From HGM05190 sp964394205 (GTDB lineage Bacteria; Bacteroidota; Bacteroidia; Bacteroidales; Muribaculaceae): DNA of 44,512 nucleotides. Location of the stretch: positions 1 through 44,512 of the forward strand of contig CAYMVS010000014.1 of NCBI GenBank assembly GCA_964394205.1, written 5' to 3'. A model generated the notes under the pieces. The model did no database searches. It saw only the letters and a list, made by a program, of their open reading frames with translations, and was not told where the DNA came from. Shown piece by piece: positions 15,890 to 25,438 of this stretch (position 1 is the first letter of the stretch; each line of letters opens with the position of its first letter). The position numbers and the translations under genes are program-made.

Positions 15890-18800
15890 ATGAAGAACTT
15901 ATGTTTTCAATTGAGTCGCAAGGCATGTCTGGCCGTCCTTATGGTCATAGGTATCACCTTGCCGGCTCTGGCGCAAAAAGTTACGGTGACAGGAACCGTG
16001 ACTGACTCGTCGGGAGAACCGCTCATTGGCGCAAGTGTTATGGCACAAGGGTCAACGACCGGCACCGCAACCGACTTTGACGGTAACTATTCAATTTCAG
16101 TCAACCCCGATGCCACGCTCGTTTTCACATACGTGGGTATGGATCCTCAAAGCATTGCCGTCGATGGCCGCACGACCATCAACGTCACGATGACCGAAAA
16201 CTCTTTGGTGCTCAAGGAGGTTGTGGCCATCGGTTATGGCGCGGTCAAGAAGAGCGACGCCACCGGCTCGATCTCGGTGATCAAGCCTGACGAGATCGAC
16301 GCCGGCATCGCCACCTCAACCCAAGATCTCCTTGTCGGAGCATCACCCGGTGTCGTCGTGACCCTCAACGGCGGCGACCCCACAGGCGGCGGCACAATCA
16401 GAATACGTGGCGGCTCGTCTCTGTCGGCCTCCAACGACCCCCTGATCGTGATCGACGGTGTGCCCCAGACCAACCAGTCAAACGGTGGCGGCATGAGCGC
16501 GCTGACCATGATCAACCCCTCAAACATCGAGTCAATGACCATCCTCAAAGACGCCTCGGCAACAGCCATCTACGGTAGCCGCGCGTCAAACGGTGTCATC
16601 ATCGTCACCACAAAGAAAGGACAGTCAGGTCGCCCACAGGTTAACTTCCAGGCCAACTTCTCCATCAACACCCCCCGCAAGATGCTCCACATGATGGGCG
16701 GCTACCAGTTTGCCCAGGCCATCACTGAACACCTTGGCGAGGACGGTGCAGCCCAGTTGGGCTACAACGGCAAGATCTATGACACCGAGTGGCAGAAAGA
16801 GATCACCCGCACAGCCTTCTCTCACGACTATAACCTCAGCGTTGGCGGCGCCGTCAGCTGGCTCCCCTACCGCGTGAGCGCATCCTACACCGGCAACAAC
16901 GGCATCATGCGCACATCCTCAATGGACCGCGCCACTGCCAACATCAACCTTTCGCCCAAATTTTTCAACGGCCTGCTCAGCGTCAATGCCAACGTGAGCG
17001 GCACATACGCCTACACCGGCAATGCCGACACCGGCGCCCTCGGCGCTGCCGTTGCCCAAGACCCCACAAAGCCCATCAGGACAAACATCAAGATGGAGGG
17101 CAACACCGGCCAGTATCTCTACAACGGCTTCTACAACCTGCTTGCCGGCGGTGTCTTCGAGCGTAACGCCACCCACAATGCCGTTGGCATGATTGAAGAC
17201 AAAAACTCTCACAACAAGACCCTCTCGTCGTCAGGCAACCTGCAGATCGACTACGCCCTGCATTTCCTGCCCGAGCTCCACTTCAACCTCAACTTAGGCT
17301 ATCAGGTGTCGCGCAACGACGCCACCAACGAGGTTGCCGCCAACTCGCTCGACTCATGGCTCAACGACGGTCTGCTGGCCAACAATGCCGCCGGCGCCGC
17401 CACTGTTGAAAAATGGCATGAGATTCAGCAAAACTCTCTGCTCGACTTCTACATCAACTATAAGAAAGATTTTGAGAAAATCAAGAGCAACCTTGACGTG
17501 ATGGCCGGTTACTCATGGCAGCGTTTCAACTACTTTGGCCGCTCGCTCAACTATGTCAACTCTCTTGGTTATGTAACCGCCGACGGCACTCCCGGTTTCG
17601 ACTATGCCGACGGCAAATATTTCATGAACCAGTCGACAGTAAACTCGATCGGTCAGGTGGTCAACAACGCCCCGATGACACAGTGGGGTGCCCCGCTGCA
17701 GCTCATCTCGTTCTTTGGCCGCGTCAACTACATCTTTGACGACACCTATCTGGTGACACTGACCCTGCGCGACGACGCCTCGTCACGTTTCTCAAAGAGC
17801 ACCCGCTGGGGTCTGTTCCCCTCGGTGGCCCTGGGTTGGAAGATTTCAAACCTGCCCTGCTTCAAGGATTCAAACGTGCTTAACGAGTGGAAACTGCGCT
17901 TAGGCTGGGGCCAGACCGGCCAGCAGGATATCGGCTCTTATTTCCCCTATCTGCCTGTCTACACCCTGTCGACCGCCGGCTCGTTCCTCTATCCCGGATA
18001 TGACGGCGGCTGGGTCAATCCCCTTTACCCCAATGCATACGACGAGGGCATCAAGTGGGAGACCACAACCACCTGGAACGTCGGCTTTGACTGGTCATTC
18101 CTCAACAACCGCATCAACGCCAGCCTCGACTGGTATCTGCGCGACACCGACGACCTGCTCGCCAAGGTGCCTGTCAAGGGTGTCAACACCTCCGACTATG
18201 CGACAACCAACATCGGCTCGCTGCGCAACTATGGTGTCGAGTTCAACATCACCGCCCGCCCGGTTGTAACAAAAGATTTCACATGGACAACCACCTACAA
18301 CGTGGCCTGGAACCGCAACAAGATCACCTCGCTCAACGAGGGCAAACCGATGGCCGCCAGCGGCCGTGGCGTCCCCGGCAAGATCGGTCTTGACCTGCAG
18401 TACTTCATCCAGGGCCAGGCAGCCTTCACCTACCGCCCCTACCAGCAGGTTTATGACAAAGACGGCAACCCCGTCGAGGGTCAGTTTGTCGACCAGAACG
18501 CCGACGGCAAGATCGACGACCAGGACCGTATCAACTTCCACTCGCCCGAGCCCAAAGTGACCATGACATGGGGCAACACATTCAACCTCAAGAACTGGGA
18601 CTTTGGTTTCAACCTGCGTGCATCGATCGGCAACTGGGTCTACAACGCCCAGCGTCGTGAGCGCACCAACTTCGGAACCGCCTCCCTCTATGGCCTGCAC
18701 AACCTGTTGGTCGACGACTTCTACTTCACCCGCGACGACGCCAACCTCCCCTTGAGCGACTATTTCATCGAGAACGCCTCATTCGTGCGCTGTGAAAACA

Positions 18801-18988
18801 TCACTGTTGGCTACACGTTTGACAACCTGTGCAACAACAACCTGCGCCTGCGTCTCTACGGCGCCTGCCAAAACCCGTTTGTAATCACCAAGTACAAAGG
18901 CATCGACCCCGAGGTGTTTGACGGCCGTGACAACAACGTCTACCCCCGCCCCGTCACCTTTACACTCGGCTTGATTGCAACATTCTGA
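15890..18988 (+). CDS. susC: SusC/RagA-type TonB-linked outer-membrane transporter
   Basis: The 1032-residue product is the outer-membrane barrel of a glycan uptake complex, powered through TonB. It has a signal peptide (about 1-28, ending PALAQ), then a carboxypeptidase-regulatory-like domain (VTVTGTVTDSSGEPLIGASV, about 31-105). A TonB-dependent plug follows, with IGYGAVKKSDATGSIS and the SusC signature TIRIRGGSSLSASNDPLIVIDG (about 165-195). The rest is a long barrel ending GLIATF with a terminal Phe, as usual. It is full length. susD follows after 40 bases. The transported glycan cannot be read from the sequence. Confidence 0.95.
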   Translation: MKNLCFQLSRKACLAVLMVIGITLPALAQKVTVTGTVTDSSGEPLIGASVMAQGSTTGTATDFDGNYSISVNPDATLVFTYVGMDPQSIAVDGRTTINVTMTENSLVLKEVVAIGYGAVKKSDATGSISVIKPDEIDAGIATSTQDLLVGASPGVVVTLNGGDPTGGGTIRIRGGSSLSASNDPLIVIDGVPQTNQSNGGGMSALTMINPSNIESMTILKDASATAIYGSRASNGVIIVTTKKGQSGRPQVNFQANFSINTPRKMLHMMGGYQFAQAITEHLGEDGAAQLGYNGKIYDTEWQKEITRTAFSHDYNLSVGGAVSWLPYRVSASYTGNNGIMRTSSMDRATANINLSPKFFNGLLSVNANVSGTYAYTGNADTGALGAAVAQDPTKPIRTNIKMEGNTGQYLYNGFYNLLAGGVFERNATHNAVGMIEDKNSHNKTLSSSGNLQIDYALHFLPELHFNLNLGYQVSRNDATNEVAANSLDSWLNDGLLANNAAGAATVEKWHEIQQNSLLDFYINYKKDFEKIKSNLDVMAGYSWQRFNYFGRSLNYVNSLGYVTADGTPGFDYADGKYFMNQSTVNSIGQVVNNAPMTQWGAPLQLISFFGRVNYIFDDTYLVTLTLRDDASSRFSKSTRWGLFPSVALGWKISNLPCFKDSNVLNEWKLRLGWGQTGQQDIGSYFPYLPVYTLSTAGSFLYPGYDGGWVNPLYPNAYDEGIKWETTTTWNVGFDWSFLNNRINASLDWYLRDTDDLLAKVPVKGVNTSDYATTNIGSLRNYGVEFNITARPVVTKDFTWTTTYNVAWNRNKITSLNEGKPMAASGRGVPGKIGLDLQYFIQGQAAFTYRPYQQVYDKDGNPVEGQFVDQNADGKIDDQDRINFHSPEPKVTMTWGNTFNLKNWDFGFNLRASIGNWVYNAQRRERTNFGTASLYGLHNLLVDDFYFTRDDANLPLSDYFIENASFVRCENITVGYTFDNLCNNNLRLRLYGACQNPFVITKYKGIDPEVFDGRDNNVYPRPVTFTLGLIATF

Positions 18989-19028
18989 TCAACCTACCCA
19001 ATTTTTTTGAATCGCTAAAACAAAAAAT

Positions 19029-20735
19029 ATGAAATTTAACAAGATATTCATCTCGGCAGGCATCGCGATTGCAACCCTGGGCATGGCATCATGTACCGGC
19101 GACCTTGACCTGACGCCTACCGACCCCAACTCGGAGACACCCGACAAATTTGCCGAAGACCCCATGCTGTACATGCAGCAAGTTATGGCCGATGTCTATA
19201 TGCAATATGCCACCTACGGTATCAACGGCAACAACACCCTCGAGTCGATGGACGGTGGTATGTCGACCTTCCAGCGCTCGATCTTCAACCTTGAGGAGAT
19301 ACCCACCGACGAGGCCAACTGGCTCCCCGTGGGCGACGCCATCGACCACAACTTCCAGTATGGCATCTTCAACTCAAGCACAACGGCTCTGGCCGGCGCC
19401 TATGCCCGCCTGATCACCAACGTCACCCTGTGCAACCAGTTCATGCAAACCGACTTTGGCTGTGTTGCCGGCGAGCAGACCCAACGCTTTGAGGAGTTCA
19501 GCCGCCAGTGCCGCATCATGCGCGACGCCACCTATTTCTATCTGATCGATATGTTTGGCAATGTGCCCTGGGCCGACGTCAACGTCACTCCCGGCTCGGT
19601 CGCTCCCCAGCTGAGCTCAAACTTTGCCGAGGGACGCCGCGAGGTGTTTAACCGCGTCACCGAAGACCTCGAGGATGTCGTGGCATGGTATAAGAACAAC
19701 GACCCCTCCAACCGTCCTCCCTACGGCTATGTCGGTCTTGATGTCGCCGAGGCTATGCTCGTCAAGTTCTATCTCAACGCCGAGGTGTTTACCGGCACCC
19801 CCCGCTGGAAAGAGTGCTATGACCACGCTCAGGCTGTCATAAGCCGTCTCGGCAAAGGTGGTTTCAAAAACACCGGTCTGTGTAACGCCTACCACCAGAA
19901 CTTTGCCTACAATAACAAGGCGTTCACCATCGGTGGTTCATCCGACATCAATGAGATCATCTGGACAATCCCTCAGGAGAATCCCGCCAACACAACAACC
20001 GGCCAGGGCCTGCTCTCCTACGCCAACGGCACTTTGATGTGCAACGGCTTTATCGGCGACCCCGACCCCAACAAAAAGCAGGTCGACATGACAAAAGCCC
20101 GCTACAACTCTGGCAACGGCTGGAAATGTATGACCGCCCGCCGCGAGTTCACCGAGGTGTTTGACTGGAACGCAAACTTCACCTACTCGCCCGACCTGCG
20201 CACCAAATGGTGGGGCACCGCCGCCCATCAGTTTGACATCAACAACGGTGTGCTCGACCAGGATCACTGGGGTGACAACGGCTTTATCCCCGTTAAATAC
20301 ACCAACTGGTATATCGACGACAACGGCAACGTGAACGAGGCCCTCTCGCCCGCCACAACAGACCAGCTTGGCGTGGACTACGCTATGCTCCGTCTGGCCG
20401 AGATCTACCTGTCGGCTGCCGAGGCTGCCCTGCAGGGCGGTGGCGACAAAGGAACAGCGCTGACCTATGTCAACTACATCCGCGAGCGCGCCGGCCTTGA
20501 CCCCTACACCACCATCAATCTTCCCGAGTTGCAAAACGAGCGTTGCCGCGAGCTCTACACAGAGTGTACCCGCCGCACCGACCTGATACGCTATGGCAAA
20601 TGGACCTCAGGCTACACCTGGGCTTGGAAATATGGCCAGCGCGCCGGCACCGACTATCCCGCCAACTGGAACGTGTATCCCCTCCCCGCCACTGTTGTGG
20701 CCCGCAACGGTTATGTTCAAAACCCCGGTTACTAA
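19029..20735 (+). CDS. susD: SusD/RagB-type surface glycan-binding lipoprotein
   Basis: The 568-residue lipoprotein (lipobox with Cys22 in GMASCTGDLD) is the lid partner of SusC on the cell surface. It shows the N-terminal SusD start (DLDLTPTDPNSETPDKF), TPR-like helices with YFYLIDMFGNVPW, and the conserved C-terminal LRLAEIYLSAAEAALQGG plus NYIRERAGL region. Length is normal. The start is placed at the ATG 40 bases past susC. Trp- and Tyr-rich segments would suit sugar stacking, which is inference. Confidence 0.95.
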   Translation: MKFNKIFISAGIAIATLGMASCTGDLDLTPTDPNSETPDKFAEDPMLYMQQVMADVYMQYATYGINGNNTLESMDGGMSTFQRSIFNLEEIPTDEANWLPVGDAIDHNFQYGIFNSSTTALAGAYARLITNVTLCNQFMQTDFGCVAGEQTQRFEEFSRQCRIMRDATYFYLIDMFGNVPWADVNVTPGSVAPQLSSNFAEGRREVFNRVTEDLEDVVAWYKNNDPSNRPPYGYVGLDVAEAMLVKFYLNAEVFTGTPRWKECYDHAQAVISRLGKGGFKNTGLCNAYHQNFAYNNKAFTIGGSSDINEIIWTIPQENPANTTTGQGLLSYANGTLMCNGFIGDPDPNKKQVDMTKARYNSGNGWKCMTARREFTEVFDWNANFTYSPDLRTKWWGTAAHQFDINNGVLDQDHWGDNGFIPVKYTNWYIDDNGNVNEALSPATTDQLGVDYAMLRLAEIYLSAAEAALQGGGDKGTALTYVNYIRERAGLDPYTTINLPELQNERCRELYTECTRRTDLIRYGKWTSGYTWAWKYGQRAGTDYPANWNVYPLPATVVARNGYVQNPGY

Positions 20736-20763
20736 TCCCCATCAAAGTTTGACGATTTAAATC

Positions 20764-22050
20764 ATGAAAAAAATATCATTATTGCTGACTATGGCCGCTC
20801 TCGCTCTTGGCTTCACCTCGTGTGACCAAGACAGAGACCCGGTTTACCAGGCACCCACCAACTTCGTGCTCAACACGCCGGCGATGCAGGATCAATACAT
20901 CGATCTGACCGAAAAGGGCACTCTCGAGCTTGTCACCTCACAGCCCGACTATGGCTACTCGGCTGTAGCCGTCTACTCGGCCGAGATGTCGCTCGACCCC
21001 GATTTCTCGACTTCCTATCAGCTCCCTGCCGTTTCAGGCACCACCAATCTTGCAAAATTCACCATCAGCCAGAACGACGTCGCCGTCGGCCTGATGGAGC
21101 TGCAAGGAATCACCGGCGATGACGCCGACAAGATTTTCAACGAGATCTACCCCAACGGCTGTGACTATCAGCAGATCTACTTCCGCGCTGTCTGTCAGCT
21201 CGAGGGTGTGCCGTCATCGGTAATCAAATCAAACATTGTCAGCTACAAGTATCTCAAGGGATTCTTTGCCATCAAGATGCCGGGCTATATCTACCTGGTC
21301 GGCGCTCCCTGCGGCTGGCCCACACCCGATGCCGGCGCCGAGGCTACCCTCGAGAGCTGGAAGCTCTACGAGCCCAAAGATGCAATCGGCTCTAAAGTCT
21401 ACTCAGGCGTGTTTGACATTCCGGCCGGCAGCGCGATGTTCCGCTTCTATACCGCTTTGACCGGTTGGGACAACGACTCTTATGGCTCTCAGGAAAACGA
21501 CAACCCCATTGAATATCCCGACTACACCGGTGGGTCAACCAACATCCCGATGGTCAAAGGCAAGGGCTCGTTCTCATTCCCCAACTGGCCCGGTGGCAAG
21601 ATGACAATCGTTGTCGACATGAGCGACGCCAACAACATGAACGTCACCTTCATGGCCGGCGAGCAGTCGGTTGTAGCCACCAAGTATATCTACTTGGTAG
21701 GTTCAATCAGCGGATGGATGGCCCCCGGCTTGGACAATGAGGCCGGCTATGCCAACTTCCGTCTCGCCGACACCGACGGTTCAGGCATCTATCGCGGCTC
21801 GTTTGAGGCGCCGGCAGGACACGTCAACTTCCGCTTTGCCCTCAACCTCACCGACGAGGGTTGGGACAATCCCACCCAGATCGGCTCGCAGGCCGACGAT
21901 GCCGACGTGGCAAGCCAATTTGTCAACGGAGTGTTCAACGGCACCTTTGTCAGCGGCAAGGGCAACTGGGCCTTTGAGCTTGACGCCCCCGCTACAATCG
22001 ACATGACCGTCGACACCAACAACAAGACTGTAAACTACGTTCTTCACTAA
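20764..22050 (+). CDS. SusE-like surface lipoprotein with CBM-like repeats
   Basis: The 428-residue lipoprotein has lipobox Cys20 (LGFTSC) followed by an Asp-rich start (CDQDRD), which fits the surface-export signal of Bacteroidetes lipoproteins. The N-terminal part resembles the SusE domain. Two related carbohydrate-binding-like modules follow, beginning YIYLVGAPCGWPTPDAG (about 175) and YIYLVGSISGWMAPG (about 315). Each has paired Trp and an IYRGSF/VYSGVF plus FRFY/FRFA strand pattern, as in SusE/SusF starch-binding proteins. It should bind glycan at the surface next to SusCD. The gene is 28 bases after susD. Confidence 0.85.
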   Translation: MKKISLLLTMAALALGFTSCDQDRDPVYQAPTNFVLNTPAMQDQYIDLTEKGTLELVTSQPDYGYSAVAVYSAEMSLDPDFSTSYQLPAVSGTTNLAKFTISQNDVAVGLMELQGITGDDADKIFNEIYPNGCDYQQIYFRAVCQLEGVPSSVIKSNIVSYKYLKGFFAIKMPGYIYLVGAPCGWPTPDAGAEATLESWKLYEPKDAIGSKVYSGVFDIPAGSAMFRFYTALTGWDNDSYGSQENDNPIEYPDYTGGSTNIPMVKGKGSFSFPNWPGGKMTIVVDMSDANNMNVTFMAGEQSVVATKYIYLVGSISGWMAPGLDNEAGYANFRLADTDGSGIYRGSFEAPAGHVNFRFALNLTDEGWDNPTQIGSQADDADVASQFVNGVFNGTFVSGKGNWAFELDAPATIDMTVDTNNKTVNYVLH

Positions 22051-22064
22051 TTGTCAAAAATCAC

Positions 22065-22103
22065 GGGAGCCGGCCCCGGTGCCGGTCATCGAGACCGGCT
22101 CCC
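22065..22103 (+). other. intercistronic hairpin between susE-like and susF-like genes
   Basis: GGGAGCCGG (22065-22073) and CCGGCTCCC (22095-22103) are perfectly complementary with a 21-base loop containing a further CCGG-rich stem. An A-run follows, not a U-run. It is more likely an mRNA-stability or processing element than a terminator. It may lower or shield expression of the distal gene. Confidence 0.6.
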
Positions 22104-22116
22104 CCAAAAAAATATC

Positions 22117-23541
22117 ATGATAAAAATGAAAAAAACCGCAATACTCGGCCTGACGGCGCTGTTGGCCCTCGGTTTCACCTCATGTGACAACTATGAGGAA
22201 CCCAATCCCGCCCCCCAGACCAACGTCCAGAGTGCTGTCATGCAGGTTGGCGACCTCGCCTTTACTTCGGCAACCACCGCCGACCCCTACAACCTGACCA
22301 CTCTCAACAATGAGTTTAAAAACATCCTCCTGGCCACAGTGGGCACCGAGGCTCTCCCCGAGGGCTACTCTTTCAAGGCTGTCGGTGAAATCACCAACAA
22401 TGACTTTGCCAACGTCGGCACTTTCGACGCCAACATAGCCTCCACTGAAGAAAACCCCTCGCTCTATGACATCACGGTCGCTCCCGACGTGCTCGACGGC
22501 GCCATCAAGACGGTGACAAAAAATCCGGCTCAGGCTGCCTATAAAATACGTTTCAAGCTCTACACCGTGCTCGGTGGCCAGGAAGCCATCATCGGCGGCC
22601 CCGAATACACTTTCGGCCCCGTTGAGCTGACAGTTGTGCCGATGACTCCGTTCACCATTGAAGACACCTACTATCTCTATGTGACCGTCAACGGAACAAC
22701 CGAAAAATACAAATTCAACCACTCCGATGTCAACCCCTATGACGATCCTAAGTTTGCCTACAAGATTGATGTCACTCCCGGCATGAAGTGGAAAGTCGTC
22801 GCCGGCTCGGCCAACGCCACAGGCGCTCCCTTCTATGGCGTCGAGGATGGCAACGAAGACTCGACCGCAGGCACTCTCTATGCTTCCGACGCCACTCCAG
22901 CCGGCGTTGAGGGTCAGCTCAACCTATCGGGTCCCTATCTGTTGACTCTCGACATGCAGAACAAGACCTTTGAGTTCACTCTCGCCATCGAGCAGCTCTA
23001 CACCCCCGGCGGCTCAAATGGCTGGAACCAGTCGGCATCACAGATCCTGACGACAACCGACTATATCCACTATTCAGGCTATGCCCACCTTGACGGCGAG
23101 TTCAAATTTGACTCGACCCTCAACTGGAGCGGCCTCAACTATGGCACAGGCGACGGCGACGGCAAACTCGGCCTTGGCGGCGGCAACCTCAAGGCGCCCC
23201 AGAACGGTCTCTACTACCTGACCGCCGACATCTCGGCTCTCACCTACACCATCGACTATACCGGCACATGGGGTCTGATCGGTGACGCCACCCCCGGCGG
23301 TTGGGATACCGACACCAACCTCACCCCGAGCGCCGACTTCCTCGTTTGGACAGGCACCGTGACTCTCAAAGAGGGCGAGGTCAAATTCCGCGCCAACGAC
23401 GACTGGGCAATCAACCTCGGCGGCAATCCTGAGAACCTCACCGGCGGCGGCGACAACATCAAGTTGCCCGAGGCCGGCACCTACGATGTCACTCTCGACT
23501 TCTCGCGCGTGCCCTACTCTGCCAAGTTTGTAAAGAAGTAA
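22117..23541 (+). CDS. SusF-like surface lipoprotein
   Basis: The start is the ATG at 22117 (MIKMKKTAILG); the next in-frame ATG at 22126 is also possible. An upstream TTG-initiated extension would run through the hairpin and is rejected. The roughly 474-residue lipoprotein has a lipobox at LGFTSC followed by DNYEE. A SusE/F-like N-terminal region is followed by repeated beta-sandwich modules. One begins LYTPGGSNGWNQSASQIL and another GTWGLIGDATPGGWDTDTN, each with the Trp pattern of SusF carbohydrate-binding modules. It should add further glycan-binding sites to the Sus complex. It is the last gene of the operon, closed by a terminator at 23574-23613. Confidence 0.82.
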   Translation: MIKMKKTAILGLTALLALGFTSCDNYEEPNPAPQTNVQSAVMQVGDLAFTSATTADPYNLTTLNNEFKNILLATVGTEALPEGYSFKAVGEITNNDFANVGTFDANIASTEENPSLYDITVAPDVLDGAIKTVTKNPAQAAYKIRFKLYTVLGGQEAIIGGPEYTFGPVELTVVPMTPFTIEDTYYLYVTVNGTTEKYKFNHSDVNPYDDPKFAYKIDVTPGMKWKVVAGSANATGAPFYGVEDGNEDSTAGTLYASDATPAGVEGQLNLSGPYLLTLDMQNKTFEFTLAIEQLYTPGGSNGWNQSASQILTTTDYIHYSGYAHLDGEFKFDSTLNWSGLNYGTGDGDGKLGLGGGNLKAPQNGLYYLTADISALTYTIDYTGTWGLIGDATPGGWDTDTNLTPSADFLVWTGTVTLKEGEVKFRANDDWAINLGGNPENLTGGGDNIKLPEAGTYDVTLDFSRVPYSAKFVKK

Positions 23542-23573
23542 TCCGATAATATACTTCCTTCCCCCAATCAGGC

Positions 23574-23613
23574 GGGGACGAGCCTTGACGGCCCGTCCCC
23601 GTCATTTTGTTTT
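23574..23613 (+). terminator. terminator of the sus-like operon
   Basis: GGGGACG (23574-23580) pairs with CGTCCCC (23594-23600), with an inner AGCC/GGCC extension that contains one mismatch. A T-rich tail (ATTTTGTTTT) follows from 23604. Confidence 0.75.
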
Positions 23614-23636
23614 ATGGATTTTTGTTTTTAAATTTG
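23606..23636 (+). promoter_or_regulatory. promoter of the polytopic membrane protein gene
   Basis: TTTG (23606-23609), 19-base spacer, TAAATTTG (23629-23636): an exact consensus match embedded in the T-rich tail of the preceding terminator. The expected start, about 7 bases on, coincides with the ATG at 23642, which would make the mRNA leaderless or nearly so. Confidence 0.6.
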
Positions 23637-23641
23637 CCACC

Positions 23642-25345
23642 ATGAAGGCTGAAAACGACAAGTTGACCTGGGTCACGCTGCTGCTGTGTGGGCTGTTGCA
23701 GCCACTGGCCGTGGTGTTTGGCTTTGACTACTGTGACACAGGCTTCTACATGACTTTCTATGACAATATCTTTGAGGCCCCGGCCACGGTTGAATACAAT
23801 TTCATGTACTACCTGAGCGGCCTTTTGGGGGGCGCGTGGCTCAGCGTGTTTGGTTGGGGAGGCATTGTCGGGGTGAGGCTGCTTGGCATGCTGACCAATC
23901 TGCTGTGTGTGTGGCTGCTGATACGCATTTATCGAGGCGTCATCCCCGCGTGGGCCACGGCCATTGGCGCTGTCATTGTCACCGCGACGTGTCTGATCAT
24001 GCCGATGGCGTTCTACAACGACACGCTGACGGCTCTCCTGCTCGTTGGGGGCGTGGGGCTCACTGTCGGCGGCCTTAATCGGGGCAATCTGGCGATGATT
24101 GCCGGTGGAGGCGCTCTGCTTGGCATAAACCTCTTTGCGCGCGTGCCCAATCTGCTCGACATCCTTTTGGGGGCGCTTGTGCCGATACACTGCACTCTCA
24201 GTCGCCGCCACGACGGCCTGGTCAGCGGCCTTGCAGCCTTTGCAGGGGGCTATTGCATCGGGGTCGCAGCCGTCGTGGCCCTGATGGCGGCGTTGGGTCA
24301 CCTGTCAATATATATAGATAATGTGTCACAACTGCTGACGGCGAGTGCCCGTGACAACGGCTCGACTCATGGTGTTGGCGCTCTGATTGAGGCTCAGGGT
24401 AAGGGATACATGAAATGTTTCATTGCCTTGGTCAAACTCTCGATAGCGGCACTCGTGGCTGCCGCCGCCCGCTTTTTGAAGTGGCGGCCGGCAAGGGTTG
24501 CCGTCAGGCTGGCGTGTCTCGCCTATGTGGCTTACATGCTGATATGCGGCAACGCGGTCTACCCCGTGGCAGCTGTGACCCTCGCGGCCCTGACTGGCGA
24601 GATCGTCGCCGGGCGCTCGCCTCGGGTCAAGCTATACGCCTGGGGAGCGCTCATAGTATCGCTGCTCTTCCCTTTAGGGAGCGACGGGGCGATGGCCAAC
24701 AACGGGACTATTGTCTACTGGTTGGGGGCCCCATTGGCAGTCAGCTTTTGCTATGATCTGACAAGGCGCGTCGTCGGGGTCAGCGCCGCGCGTCGGGCCA
24801 TGATTGCCGTCACAGCCACGGTGGTGACAGCCATGACGGTGACCGTCATGACCGGCGGGACATATTTTGACGGCATGCGCCTTGACCAAATGACCGGGAC
24901 CATAGACTCCGGGCGGGCACGAGGCCTGCTGACGAGTCCCGGGCGGGCGGCCACCGTCAACGCCATGATCGAGGCCGTGGAGAGCCATCTCTCTCCCGGT
25001 GACACCCTGCTTGTCTTTGGCAGCATGCCCGCGCTCAACTACCTGACAGCCACGCGCCCGGCTATAGGCTGCTCGTGGCCCGAGCTGCTCGACCCGACGA
25101 CGCTGCAGTCGAGACTCGATTCAGCCCCATGCCCGACAGCCATCATGGTGCAGAAATTCCCGACCATCGGCAGCCGGTACCGCCCCCCTTCGCCCGCCTT
25201 TGCCGCCGGAACCGGCAGCGACAACAACATGTTTCACACGGCCGAAAAGTGTGACATTATCAACCGCTACATCACCCTGCACCGCTGCCGCCCCGTCGTC
25301 GACACCCCCTCATTCACGCTCTATCTCCCTCCAAAAAAGCGATAA
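23642..25345 (+). CDS. polytopic membrane protein, possibly a GT-C-type glycosyltransferase
   Basis: The 567-residue product (MKAENDKLTW start) has about 10-12 hydrophobic segments covering residues about 10-420 and a soluble C-terminal part of about 150 residues. An early loop after the first membrane helix has FDYCDTGFYMTFYDNIF. Acidic residues in that position are typical of GT-C-fold enzymes that use lipid-linked sugars (PMT/ArnT-like). The C-terminal part has an alternating LVFGSMPALNYLT segment. I do not recognise a precise family, so this is a structural guess. An upstream in-frame ATG at 23585 lies inside the terminator and is rejected. Confidence 0.7.
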   Translation: MKAENDKLTWVTLLLCGLLQPLAVVFGFDYCDTGFYMTFYDNIFEAPATVEYNFMYYLSGLLGGAWLSVFGWGGIVGVRLLGMLTNLLCVWLLIRIYRGVIPAWATAIGAVIVTATCLIMPMAFYNDTLTALLLVGGVGLTVGGLNRGNLAMIAGGGALLGINLFARVPNLLDILLGALVPIHCTLSRRHDGLVSGLAAFAGGYCIGVAAVVALMAALGHLSIYIDNVSQLLTASARDNGSTHGVGALIEAQGKGYMKCFIALVKLSIAALVAAAARFLKWRPARVAVRLACLAYVAYMLICGNAVYPVAAVTLAALTGEIVAGRSPRVKLYAWGALIVSLLFPLGSDGAMANNGTIVYWLGAPLAVSFCYDLTRRVVGVSAARRAMIAVTATVVTAMTVTVMTGGTYFDGMRLDQMTGTIDSGRARGLLTSPGRAATVNAMIEAVESHLSPGDTLLVFGSMPALNYLTATRPAIGCSWPELLDPTTLQSRLDSAPCPTAIMVQKFPTIGSRYRPPSPAFAAGTGSDNNMFHTAEKCDIINRYITLHRCRPVVDTPSFTLYLPPKKR

Positions 25346-25347
25346 CT

Positions 25348-25378
25348 TTTGGTATTAAAAAATTTTTGCTTAATTTTG
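25348..25378 (+). promoter_or_regulatory. promoter of the rseC-rnf operon
   Basis: TTTG (25348-25351), 19-base spacer, TAATTTTG (25371-25378): exact consensus. The start near 25385 gives a leader of about 87 bases. Confidence 0.78.
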
Positions 25379-25407
25379 CAATACTTTTCAAGTAGTGTGT
25401 CTCCCCG

Positions 25408-25438
25408 TCAAGGGATTGTGGCTCTTGATTGCTTTTTT
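25408..25438 (+). terminator. possible attenuator in the rnf leader
   Basis: TCAAGGG (25408-25414) pairs with CTCTTGA (25422-25428), 7 bp including one G-U, with a 7-base loop. Four bases on there is a run of six T (25433-25438). It lies between the predicted promoter and the first gene, so it could control read-through into the operon. Confidence 0.4.

Noticed and set aside
22051..22116. N-terminal extension of the susF-like protein from a TTG
   Set aside because: It would encode the GC hairpin and place a lipoprotein signal peptide internally.
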